This document shows positions 1-6,838 of a stretch of 8,795 nt of DNA, one piece after another. Source of the DNA: Bacillota bacterium (GTDB taxonomy: Bacteria; Bacillota; Dethiobacteria; Dethiobacterales; Dethiobacteraceae). The stretch spans positions 1 through 8,795 of the forward strand of contig JANKMV010000069.1 of NCBI GenBank assembly GCA_024650095.1, read 5' to 3'. The notes beneath the pieces were generated by a model. The model was not told the DNA's origin. It saw only the letters and a program-made list of their open reading frames with translations, and ran no database searches. Within the stretch, counting starts at the first letter, position 1. Each line of letters opens with the position of its first letter. The position numbers were made by a program, and so were the translations under genes.

Positions 1-78
1 ATAATCATTCATTTCAGTACAGCCCTGCCTTTTTTGAGCATACTTCAATCTAGTTATTAGGTTGAATAAATCGAACTC

Positions 79-114
79 AAAAGCCATGGGCTCTATATGG
101 GGTCATGGCTTTTT
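79..114 (+). terminator. Leader hairpin 1, terminator-like
   Basis: AAAAGCCATG (79-88) pairs perfectly with CATGGCTTTT (104-113), giving a 10-bp stem with a 15-base loop; the 3' arm runs into TTTTT (110-114). This is the form of an intrinsic terminator. It may end an upstream transcript, or act as the first of two attenuators in front of the exporter genes. Its 5' arm motif AGCCATGGG recurs at 130-138 in the next hairpin. Confidence 0.6.
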
Positions 115-137
115 CACATCATTTGTGGTAGCCATGG
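103..137 (+). promoter_or_regulatory. Possible antiterminator fold of the ABC exporter leader
   Basis: The 3' arm of hairpin 1 (TCATGGCT, 103-110) can pair with the 5' arm of hairpin 2 (AGCCATGG, 130-137): eight pairs, one of them G-U. CACA (115-118) and TGTG (124-127) close an inner helix over a 5-base loop. This fold uses one arm of each terminator, so forming it would abolish both. The pairing is seen directly; that it regulates the exporter is inference. Confidence 0.4.
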
Positions 138-161
138 GAATTCAGGGTCCGTGGCTTTTTT
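131..161 (+). terminator. Leader hairpin 2, terminator-like
   Basis: GCCATGG (131-137) pairs with CCGTGGC (149-155) through 7 bp including one G-U, around an 11-base loop, followed directly by six T (156-161). This is a good intrinsic terminator shape ending 48 bases before the ABC start codon. No convincing promoter lies between it and the gene, so transcripts that express the exporter probably read through it. Confidence 0.6.
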
Positions 162-192
162 GTGTGCATGCGAAGTTTTCCAACGTGCGCAC
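162..192 (+). promoter_or_regulatory. Leader hairpin 3 just upstream of the ABC ribosome binding site
   Basis: GTGTGCATG (162-170) pairs with CGTGCGCAC (184-192): nine pairs, two of them G-U, with a 13-base loop. It is followed by only four T and then the GGAGGGGG ribosome binding site (197-204), so it is a poor terminator. It could influence access to the ribosome binding site or stabilise the leader. Confidence 0.3.
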
Positions 193-209
193 TTTTGGAG
201 GGGGAAAAA

Positions 210-1943
210 ATGAGAAGATTACTTAAGTACGTCTATAGATACAAAATTATTTACATTGTACCAGTTTTGTCGATGATGGTTGCTGTAGGATTAGATATGT
301 TTAATCCGATTATCACCCAGAAGATTATCGATGATGTACTCTTAGGTGGAAAGCATGAGCTTCTTAGCGCATTGCTGCTTGCTTTACTGGGGATTACCAT
401 AGGCAGAGCAATTTTCGGCTACATTAGAGAGTTTTTATTTGATTATGCCGGATCAGGGGTAACAGTAGATCTCAGAAATGATCTTTTCAGTCATATTCAG
501 AAGCTTCCTTTTGATTATTTTGATGGTGTAAATACCGGTGAAATAATGTCCAGGACATCTGAAGACATAAACAATATCTGGAATGCCATGGGTTTTGCAA
601 TCTTATTCTTTGTCGAACAAGTTCTTTATCTGATTATTGCTACCATCTTGATTTTTACCATTGACTGGAGGCTAGCACTTATTTCAATTCTAACAATGCC
701 CCCGATGTTGGTTTTGGCATTAAAGCTAGAGAAAAAAATCGGTGAGGCGTATGAGAATTTAAGTGATCAAAGTGCTGTGCTGAATACAACGGCCCAGGAA
801 AACCTTGCCGGAGTTAGGCTTGTGAAAGCGTTTGGTCGTGAAAAGCATGAATTAAGTAAGTTTTTTAAACAGAATGAAGAGCATTATCGGTTAAACATTG
901 AGCAGGCACGGATTTGGTCAAAGTATCATCCTATAATTGAATTTCTGTCAAGTTTAGTCCTGATAATCGTTATTTCCATTGGTGGCATGTTCGTTGTGAG
1001 ACGTCAGATAACACTAGGTGAATTGGTCAAATTCTACGGTTACATACTGATGCTTATTTGGCCTATGAGGTTGATGGGTTGGCTGACGAACATTATCGGC
1101 AAGTGTAATGCGTCTGCGAGAAGGATATTTGCAATCATGGACACGGAACCCACAATTTCTTCACCGCAAAATCCAATAACTCCAAATGAGTTTAATGGAA
1201 AAATTGTTTTTGAGAATGTATCGTTTAAGTATCACAATGAGGACGTATTGAAAAACGTAAATATTGTCGCTGAGCCTGGTTCAACAATAGCGATTATGGG
1301 CGCGACAGGTTCTGGGAAAAGTTCGATTATTAATTTAATTGGAAGATACTATGATTGCACTGAAGGCAGAATCCTGATTGATGATGTAGATGTCAAGGAA
1401 CTGGGCTTAACAGTGCTCCGTAAAAACATCTCTGTGGTCATGCAGGATACCTTTTTGTTCTCCGACACCATTGAGAATAACATCAAGTTCTCCGTTGATG
1501 CGGTAGGAGACAGCGAGTTTAAAGAAGTTGTTGTTGATTCTCAGGTGGAAAAGTTCGTCCAAGAGATGAGGGACGGATATCAAACGGTGATCGGAGAGCG
1601 GGGTGTAGGCCTATCCGGAGGACAAAAACAAAGAATTTCCATTGCACGGGCAATGCTTAAGCGAAGTAAGGTGCTAATTTTAGATGATGCCACCTCATCC
1701 TTAGATATGGAAACTGAATATGAGATACAAAAGGCCTTAGAGAAGAACAAACAAATGACAAAGTTTGTTATTGCCCATCGTATTTCTGCAGTAAAAAATG
1801 CTGATGAAATCCTGATTGTCGAAGACGGCGAGATCATTGAGAGGGGTAATCATCAATCCCTGTTAAGACGAAGAGGTAAATACTACAGTATTTACTGTGA
1901 ACAGTTTATGGATATCGATGCTCTGCAGGAAGTGGTGATGTAA
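210..1943 (+). CDS. Heterodimeric ABC exporter subunit with degenerate ATP site (TM287/BmrC-like)
   Basis: Half-transporter of 577 residues, normal for the family. It joins a six-helix exporter membrane domain (about 13-300, with hydrophobic stretches near 13-30, 52-71, 128-148, 153-171, 245-265 and 272-290) to a cytoplasmic ATPase domain (about 335-570). Visible motifs are Walker A GATGSGKSS (364-372), Q-loop Gln412, signature LSGGQ (468-472), Walker B with Asp492 followed by Asp493, and switch His523. Asp493 replaces the usual catalytic Glu, the hallmark of the non-catalytic site in heterodimeric exporters. The ATG at 210 is chosen over an in-frame GTG at 162 because GGAGGGGG (197-204) sits just before it and the GTG lies inside a hairpin. 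The stop is one base from the next ABC gene, implying an operon. The likely role is ATP-driven efflux of drugs or lipids across the inner membrane; the substrate cannot be read from the sequence. Confidence 0.92.
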   Translation: MRRLLKYVYRYKIIYIVPVLSMMVAVGLDMFNPIITQKIIDDVLLGGKHELLSALLLALLGITIGRAIFGYIREFLFDYAGSGVTVDLRNDLFSHIQKLPFDYFDGVNTGEIMSRTSEDINNIWNAMGFAILFFVEQVLYLIIATILIFTIDWRLALISILTMPPMLVLALKLEKKIGEAYENLSDQSAVLNTTAQENLAGVRLVKAFGREKHELSKFFKQNEEHYRLNIEQARIWSKYHPIIEFLSSLVLIIVISIGGMFVVRRQITLGELVKFYGYILMLIWPMRLMGWLTNIIGKCNASARRIFAIMDTEPTISSPQNPITPNEFNGKIVFENVSFKYHNEDVLKNVNIVAEPGSTIAIMGATGSGKSSIINLIGRYYDCTEGRILIDDVDVKELGLTVLRKNISVVMQDTFLFSDTIENNIKFSVDAVGDSEFKEVVVDSQVEKFVQEMRDGYQTVIGERGVGLSGGQKQRISIARAMLKRSKVLILDDATSSLDMETEYEIQKALEKNKQMTKFVIAHRISAVKNADEILIVEDGEIIERGNHQSLLRRRGKYYSIYCEQFMDIDALQEVVM

Positions 1944-1944
1944 T

Positions 1945-2853
1945 ATGTCTAAAAATACATTCAGGGAAGATGAGAAAACAAAAGAAACAGTGAATCTGAA
2001 GTTAATCGGAAGACTGTTTAGATATCTTAGATCGTTTAAGACCGAGATCGTAAAGACATTGTTGTTGATGACGGTCGTAGTTACTGTCGCACTGGCAACC
2101 CCCTTGCTGATGCGGTTGGCGATAAACGAGTATATTGCCAATTATGATCTGCAGAGTCTAGCAATACTGGGTTTAGGCATGGTAGTTTTAAACCTGTTTG
2201 CTATGTACTGTGCAAGATATCGTATTTTGATTATGTCGAAGGTGTCCAGCAAGATCTTGCTGAAAATCCGTCAGGAGCTTTTTCTTCATATTCAGAAGCT
2301 GTCGTTTTCATTTTTTGATTCAAGGCCTGTGGGGAAAATATTGGCAAGAATAATTGGCGATGTAAATTCGCTGGGTGATCTGTTTACTGACAGTGTGACA
2401 AACGTAATTCCCGAGACGGTTACTATTGTCGCCGTTGCTGTGATTATGTTGCTGTTGCATTGGAAACTGGGTTTGATGGCCTTGGTGATGCTTCCTTTTT
2501 TGGCATTAGTCCTTTTCTTGATTCAGATCACATGCAGAAAAAGATGGCAGGACTATCGGAAAAAGATGTCTAACCTAAATGCCTATATCCATGAAGATTA
2601 CTCTGGAATTAGAGTTGTTCAGAGTTTTTCAAGAGAAAAGAATACCGAGCAGACGTTTTCAGATCTGTCAAACAGTTTACGAGGCTCCTTTATCTCAGCA
2701 GTTAAAGTAGCCGACTCTTTCTGGGCCGTCGTGGAATTATCCTGGGGTATTGGTGCAGTCATTGTTTTTTGGTATGGAACAAGATTGTTAACGGCTGGTG
2801 AAATACAAATAGGAGATTTGGCTATATTGCTATGTTCTGGCGTCCGATTATGA
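1945..2853 (+). CDS. ABC exporter partner subunit, membrane-domain fragment (frameshifted)
   Basis: These 302 codons hold the N-terminal cytoplasmic segment and five of the six membrane helices of a TM288/BmrD-like half-transporter. They include the coupling-helix-like region around SFFDSRPVGKILARI (122-136) and the segment EDYSGIRVVQSFSREK (217-232). Homology stops at GDL (290-292), at the start of the sixth helix; the last ten residues (AILLCSGVRL) are out of frame and end at TGA 2851-2853. Transmembrane helix 6 and the whole ATPase domain continue in another frame from about 2820. The start follows the first subunit's stop by one base, with a weak purine-rich site (AAGTGGTG, 1930-1937), so translational coupling to the upstream gene is likely. 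On its own this fragment cannot hydrolyse ATP. Confidence 0.85.
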   Translation: MSKNTFREDEKTKETVNLKLIGRLFRYLRSFKTEIVKTLLLMTVVVTVALATPLLMRLAINEYIANYDLQSLAILGLGMVVLNLFAMYCARYRILIMSKVSSKILLKIRQELFLHIQKLSFSFFDSRPVGKILARIIGDVNSLGDLFTDSVTNVIPETVTIVAVAVIMLLLHWKLGLMALVMLPFLALVLFLIQITCRKRWQDYRKKMSNLNAYIHEDYSGIRVVQSFSREKNTEQTFSDLSNSLRGSFISAVKVADSFWAVVELSWGIGAVIVFWYGTRLLTAGEIQIGDLAILLCSGVRL

Positions 2854-3719
2854 ACATCAGCAACTTTTATAATATGCTGATTACAAATTTGGCCGGTGCA
2901 GAGCGAATCTTTGAAATAATGGACATTGTCCCGGATATTGTAAACGTTCAAGACGCATATGCTCTGCCTCCTATCGTAGGCGAGGTTATTTTTGATGATG
3001 TGACCTTTGCCTATGAAGACGGAGAAGAGGTGTTGAAGAATGTTAGCTTTCATGTCAATGCCGGTGAGACGATTGCTCTGGTTGGTCATACCGGAGCCGG
3101 GAAATCAACTATTGTAAATCTTCTCAGCCGGTTTTACAATACAACCTGGGGCAGGGTGCTCATTGACGGACATGATATTAGTAATGTAACTGTAGAATCC
3201 CTTCGCAGTCAGATGGGAATTATGACCCAAGATACTTTTATGTTTTCCGGAACCGTCAAAGACAATATTCGTTATGGCAAGCTGGATGCGACCGATGAAG
3301 AGGTCGTCCAAGCTGCTTATGCTGTTAATGCTCATGATTTTATCATGCAGCTGGAAAAAGGCTACGATACAGACGTAAATGAGCGTGGTTCACGGCTTTC
3401 CGTTGGACAAAGGCAATTGATCGCACTGGCCCGGGCGCTGCTTGCCGACCCTATGATCCTGATCCTTGATGAAGCAACTTCCAGCATTGACACACAAACA
3501 GAAAAACTGGTCCAGGAAGGGTTAAATACCCTCTTTGCCGGAAGGACATCTTTTGTCATAGCTCACCGGCTATCTACTATCAGAAACGCTGATCGTATTT
3601 TTGTAGTAGCTGAAGGGGAAATAAAAGAAGTCGGCAACCATCATCAGCTGCTTTCTAACAAAGGACTATATTATAAGTTGTATGTAGCACAATATAAGTT
3701 TTTACATGAAGGAGCCTAG
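2832..3719 (+). CDS. ABC exporter partner subunit, ATPase-domain fragment (frameshifted)
   Basis: C-terminal remainder of the partner subunit: the rest of helix 6 (FWRPIMN onward) and a complete ATPase domain. Counted from the ATG at 2832, Walker A GHTGAGKST begins at residue 85, the signature is LSVGQ at 189-193, and Walker B is LILDEATSSID with the catalytic Glu (codon 3471-3473). The switch His lies in IAHRLS. The catalytic Glu makes this the consensus-type subunit, while LSVGQ is a deviant signature that would face the first subunit's degenerate site. No proper ribosome binding site precedes 2832 (AGGAG at 2811-2815 is too distant). A start at ATG 2850 overlaps the upstream stop as ATGA, so reinitiation could still make a soluble ATPase domain. 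Independent function is doubtful. Confidence 0.8.
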   Translation: MFWRPIMNISNFYNMLITNLAGAERIFEIMDIVPDIVNVQDAYALPPIVGEVIFDDVTFAYEDGEEVLKNVSFHVNAGETIALVGHTGAGKSTIVNLLSRFYNTTWGRVLIDGHDISNVTVESLRSQMGIMTQDTFMFSGTVKDNIRYGKLDATDEEVVQAAYAVNAHDFIMQLEKGYDTDVNERGSRLSVGQRQLIALARALLADPMILILDEATSSIDTQTEKLVQEGLNTLFAGRTSFVIAHRLSTIRNADRIFVVAEGEIKEVGNHHQLLSNKGLYYKLYVAQYKFLHEGA

Positions 3720-3782
3720 AATAATTAAGGGCTCCAAACGTATTTTACTGTGAACATATAGAGGTAGAAACTAAAGCAGGAT

Positions 3783-3810
3783 TTTACTCTTTGCGCTTGG
3801 AATATAGAAT
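3783..3810 (+). promoter_or_regulatory. Candidate sigma-A promoter for the unknown gene at 3832
   Basis: TTTACT (3783-3788, four of six consensus bases) is separated by 16 bases from TAGAAT (3805-3810, five of six). It would start transcription close to 3817, leaving a very short leader before the GGAGG ribosome binding site at 3820-3824. No terminator-like hairpin is visible between the ABC operon and this point, so read-through from upstream is also possible. Confidence 0.35.
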
Positions 3811-3831
3811 GTAGTGATTGGAGGTTTTACT

Positions 3832-4641
3832 ATGGCGCAAACCTTATTTACATTAACGCCTGCCGAGGCAAAGCGTCTTATTGCGAAAGCTGTTGCCGTA
3901 CTGCCTGTGGTGCAAAATGCTTTTGTTGGTGCAAAATTAGCGATCGCGCATGGTTCTACCAATGCTTTTGTGGTAGAAGAATTATTAGGGGAAGAGATAG
4001 CCAATAAAGGACACTTTTGCAGTGGTGTGATCACGGCGGGTCGTCCATGTGCTGCCAATCCACGCCATGCCATGAAGCCGTATCTATTTGCCAATGGTGA
4101 GCGTGTTGACGCCAAGCTGAAGGAGTTTCTCACTACACTTACGGGTGGGGATGTTCTTATTAAGGGGGCTAACGCTGTAGATGCAGAGGGCAATGTTGGT
4201 ATTCTCCTTGGTAGTCGAGATGGTGGCACCATTGGCGCTGCTTGGCCTACCATGCGAGCGGTTGGTGCGACCTTGGTCGTGCCCATTGGTTTAGAGAAAT
4301 TGATTCCCTCAGTGGTTGCTGTTCCGGCAACGGTGGCCATCGATAATTATGATTATACGCTGGGGATGCCGGTGGGAATCATGCCCATTACCGGGGCTAC
4401 CGTGGTCACGGAGATTGAGGCGCTTGCCATTTTGGGTAAGGTAGAGGCTACCCTTATTGCGGCGGGGGGTACGGCTGGCTCCGAAGGAAGCACTACCTTT
4501 GTGGTGACGGGTGAGTCAGAGAAGGTGGCGAAGGTGTTCCAATTGATTACAGACATTAAAGGAGAACCACCTGTTGCACGCTCACGGCAGAATTGTAAAA
4601 ATTGTGACATTGGTTGCGAGTACTTTAAAATGGATTCCTGA
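3832..4641 (+). CDS. Conserved-looking protein of unknown function, Cys-rich C-terminal tail
   Basis: This 269-residue protein belongs to no family I can name with confidence. It has no signal peptide or clear membrane helix and looks like a cytoplasmic alpha/beta protein. Gly-rich turns follow beta-like stretches: AIAHGSTNAFVVEELLG (38-53), DVLIKGANAVDAEGNVGILLGSRDGGTIG (107-135) and ATLVVPIGLEKLIPS (146-160). The 107-135 segment recalls the GANAV..DG..G core of LUD or CoA-transferase-like (ISOCOT) folds; this resemblance is inference only. The C-terminus has Cys255-x2-Cys258-x3-Cys262, a possible Fe-S or Zn site, and Cys63 and Cys73 lie in another conserved-looking patch. The start is fixed by GGAGG at 3820-3824, seven bases before ATG; an in-frame ATG at 3814 lies upstream of that site and is rejected. 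It converges on the catalase gene and shares its terminator. Confidence 0.8.
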   Translation: MAQTLFTLTPAEAKRLIAKAVAVLPVVQNAFVGAKLAIAHGSTNAFVVEELLGEEIANKGHFCSGVITAGRPCAANPRHAMKPYLFANGERVDAKLKEFLTTLTGGDVLIKGANAVDAEGNVGILLGSRDGGTIGAAWPTMRAVGATLVVPIGLEKLIPSVVAVPATVAIDNYDYTLGMPVGIMPITGATVVTEIEALAILGKVEATLIAAGGTAGSEGSTTFVVTGESEKVAKVFQLITDIKGEPPVARSRQNCKNCDIGCEYFKMDS

Positions 4642-4654
4642 TAGAAGAACTAAC

Positions 4655-4690
4655 AAAAACGTCAAGTGTCACGTGACACTTGACGTTTTT
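4655..4690. terminator. Bidirectional intrinsic terminator (36-base perfect palindrome)
   Basis: A perfect inverted repeat centred on CACGTG between 4672 and 4673. It starts AAAAACGTCAAGTGTC and ends with its exact reverse complement. As RNA it gives a stem of up to 16 bp with a four-base loop, flanked by five A and five T, so it has a U-run on either strand. It lies 14 bases after the stop at 4641 and 22 bases beyond the catalase stop at 4712, as expected for a terminator shared by convergent genes. Confidence 0.9.
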
Positions 4691-4711
4691 CTAGATGAGT
4701 AGGCAATATAG

Positions 4712-6838
4712 TTAGGCTGGTACCATATCCTTTTGTTGTTGGCGGATCCAGTGACGGTGCTGGGCGATGGCTTCGATAAACTTGCCACTGAAGTAGCCCA
4801 TGTCGGCTGCATTGCGAATGGTAACCACACCTAGTTCATTAACTAATTCGGCATATGTGCTGGGGTCTGCTAGTGGTGTACCCTGCAGTTGCGCCGTGGC
4901 CAATAGGTCTACTCCTTCGTTGGTAGCACCAATGGCTTTGGCGTGTTTGAAGGCTTCGTTGACAAAGTGAATGGCATCACCCTGGTGTAGGAGAGTATCC
5001 ACACACTGTCTGCCACCGGTAACATAGATTGCATCGTACATAATGGAGCCTGTACCGGCGTAGTTCTTGTTAACCTCAATTTGTCGGCCATCCACACTGG
5101 TTAACATGCCTTGGTACTTGCTGACAACTTCTGTATTAACACCTGCATTTTTTAGTGATTCCATTACTTGGGTTACTTCGGGATAATTAAAGCCATTATC
5201 CATTAAAATGGCTACTTTCCTCGAATAGGCACTTTTAACGGTCTTTTGCTGGCTAACGGCAGGGGAGGAGGCGGTGACACCTGTTCCACCTGGTTGGGAG
5301 GGAGGTTGTGCGCCTATGCCCATGGCAATTTGTTTGGCTAACTCGCCATCCACATTGTTAAAAAGATCCACAACGCCTTGCTTGATATTTTTATCCACTA
5401 CATTGCCCACCTCGAAATGGAAGGCATCAATGATGTGTTGTTTTTCAATGAGCGACATGCTATTCCAGAAAAAGGTGGCTTGCCGAAAGTGGTCATTAAA
5501 GCTCTCACTACGTTGGCGGACTTTTTTGCCTTCTACTTTTTCCTCATAATGTTTATAGCCTTCTTGCTCATTAGGCAGTGGCGTATTGCCTTGCAGCGAG
5601 TTGGGGAAGTAACTCACCCTACCATGGTCAATGGTCATGCGGTGATAGCCGTCGCGTTGATTGTTGTGAATGGGAGCGAGGGGCTTGTTAATGGGAATTT
5701 CATGAAAATTAGGGCCGCCTAAACGAATTAGCTGAGTATCTAGGTACGAGAAGAGGCGCCCTTGTAATAAGGGGTCATTGGTGAAATCTATGCCAGAGAC
5801 AACATGACCAGGATGGAAGGCGACTTGTTCGGTTTCGGCAAAGAAATTATCCACATTGCGGTTAAGGGTCATTTTGCCGATCTTTCTGACGGGAATCTGT
5901 TCTTCCGGCCAGAATTTGGTGGCATCGAGGATATCAAAATCAAAGGCAAACTCATCCTGCTCTTCGAGGATTTGCACCCCCAGTTCAAATTCTGGATACT
6001 GGCCGGCATTGATTGCGTCCCAGAGATCACGGCGATTGTAATCCGGATCTTTCCCAGCTAGTTTTTGTGCTTCATCCCACACGAGGGAATGCACGCCAAG
6101 GGTGGGCTTCCAATGGAATTTAATAAAATGTGATTTGCCTTGCTCATTGATAAATCTAAAGGTGTTAACACCAAAACCTTCCATCATACGAAAGCTACGG
6201 GGAATGGCTCTGTCGGAGAGTAGCCACATAATCATATGGCTAAGTTCGGGTGTTTGTACGACGAAATCCCAAAATGTATCGTGCGCAGCAGATGCTTGGG
6301 GAATTTCGTTATGGGGTTCGGGTTTAATGGCATGGACTACATCGGGGAACTTAATCCCGTCTTGGATGAAAAAGATGGGAATGTTGTTGGCCACAAGGTC
6401 GTAGTTGCCATCTTCTGTGTAAAATTTGGTGGCAAAGCCCCGTACGTCACGTACGGTATCTGCGGAGCCACGTGAACCAACCACGGTGGAAAAACGTACA
6501 AAAACGGGTGTTTTAATGGCTGGATCTTGCAAAAATTTTGCTTTCGTGTACTTGCTCATCGGTTCATAGACCTGAAAATAGCCGTGGGCACCAAAGCCCC
6601 GGGCATGCACAACGCGTTCGGGTATTCGTTCGTGATCAAAATGGGTGATTTTTTCTCTGAAATGGAAATCCTCCATTAAGGTGGGGCCACGGGTACCCGC
6701 CTTTAGTGCGTCATCCGTATGGTTGACGCGGACAGCTTGATTCGTAGTCAGGTCATCGCCATCATGCTCAGCGCGAAACGTTGCGAGTTGTTCTTGTTTG
6801 CTTTTTTCTTGTATCGAAGTTCGTTGCTCTGTGTCCAT
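4712..6838 (-). CDS. katE: Large-subunit catalase, HPII/KatE type
   Basis: Haem catalase of 708 residues that converts hydrogen peroxide to water and oxygen in the cytoplasm. The length and a C-terminal extension place it in the large-subunit clade (E. coli HPII is 753). The catalase core spans about 45-500: distal His78 in RVVHARG, Asn151 in DLVANNIPIFFI, and haem-ligand Tyr365 in RLFSYLDTQ. These sit at HPII numbers minus 50 (His128, Asn201, Tyr415). His342 in AFHPGH matches HPII His392, the residue cross-linked to the haem-ligand Tyr. Residues about 505-535 are a Pro/Gly/Ser-rich linker, and 538-700 form the flavodoxin- or DJ-1-like C-terminal domain typical of this clade (KVAILMDNGFNYPEV, AIYVTGGR). 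AAGGAGG (complement of 6843-6849) supports the ATG. The gene follows the FMN oxidoreductase gene by 80 bases and ends at the shared palindrome terminator. Confidence 0.96.
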   Translation of the reverse strand: MDTEQRTSIQEKSKQEQLATFRAEHDGDDLTTNQAVRVNHTDDALKAGTRGPTLMEDFHFREKITHFDHERIPERVVHARGFGAHGYFQVYEPMSKYTKAKFLQDPAIKTPVFVRFSTVVGSRGSADTVRDVRGFATKFYTEDGNYDLVANNIPIFFIQDGIKFPDVVHAIKPEPHNEIPQASAAHDTFWDFVVQTPELSHMIMWLLSDRAIPRSFRMMEGFGVNTFRFINEQGKSHFIKFHWKPTLGVHSLVWDEAQKLAGKDPDYNRRDLWDAINAGQYPEFELGVQILEEQDEFAFDFDILDATKFWPEEQIPVRKIGKMTLNRNVDNFFAETEQVAFHPGHVVSGIDFTNDPLLQGRLFSYLDTQLIRLGGPNFHEIPINKPLAPIHNNQRDGYHRMTIDHGRVSYFPNSLQGNTPLPNEQEGYKHYEEKVEGKKVRQRSESFNDHFRQATFFWNSMSLIEKQHIIDAFHFEVGNVVDKNIKQGVVDLFNNVDGELAKQIAMGIGAQPPSQPGGTGVTASSPAVSQQKTVKSAYSRKVAILMDNGFNYPEVTQVMESLKNAGVNTEVVSKYQGMLTSVDGRQIEVNKNYAGTGSIMYDAIYVTGGRQCVDTLLHQGDAIHFVNEAFKHAKAIGATNEGVDLLATAQLQGTPLADPSTYAELVNELGVVTIRNAADMGYFSGKFIEAIAQHRHWIRQQQKDMVPA

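Larger units (their letters stand above)
1945..3719 (+). pseudogene. Composite of the broken TM288/BmrD-like ABC subunit
   Basis: The two fragments together match one half-transporter of about 590 residues. The break is at 2812-2831: GDL in the first frame ends at 2820, and the second frame resumes with GYIAMFWRP from the same base. The paralogous first subunit has four residues (VKFY) between GEL and GY at this place, so about 13 bases appear to be missing, which gives the observed frame change. Downstream the two subunits align without gaps from GY to the IMD at the end of helix 6 (35 residues each). Both halves keep all family motifs, which suggests a recent lesion or an assembly error rather than old decay. 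Confidence 0.7.

Noticed and set aside
162..209. Earlier in-frame GTG start for the first ABC subunit
   Set aside because: It has no ribosome binding site and lies in a hairpin arm, while the ATG at 210 has GGAGGGGG just upstream and begins where family homology begins (MRRLLKYV).
2812..2853. Programmed -1 ribosomal frameshifting to join the two parts of the second ABC subunit
   Set aside because: No X-XXY-YYZ slippery heptamer or strong downstream structure is visible, and a simple -1 join would still leave helix 6 about four residues short of its paralogue.
3771..4340. Long open frame antisense to the unknown gene (189 codons, - strand)
   Set aside because: Its protein is low-complexity (Ala, Pro, Ser, Thr rich), it has no ribosome binding site and it mirrors the codon bias of the + strand gene, so it is a shadow frame.
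5274..6475. Several + strand open frames opposite katE
   Set aside because: They overlap strongly supported catalase coding sequence, lack ribosome binding sites and show no recognisable domains.
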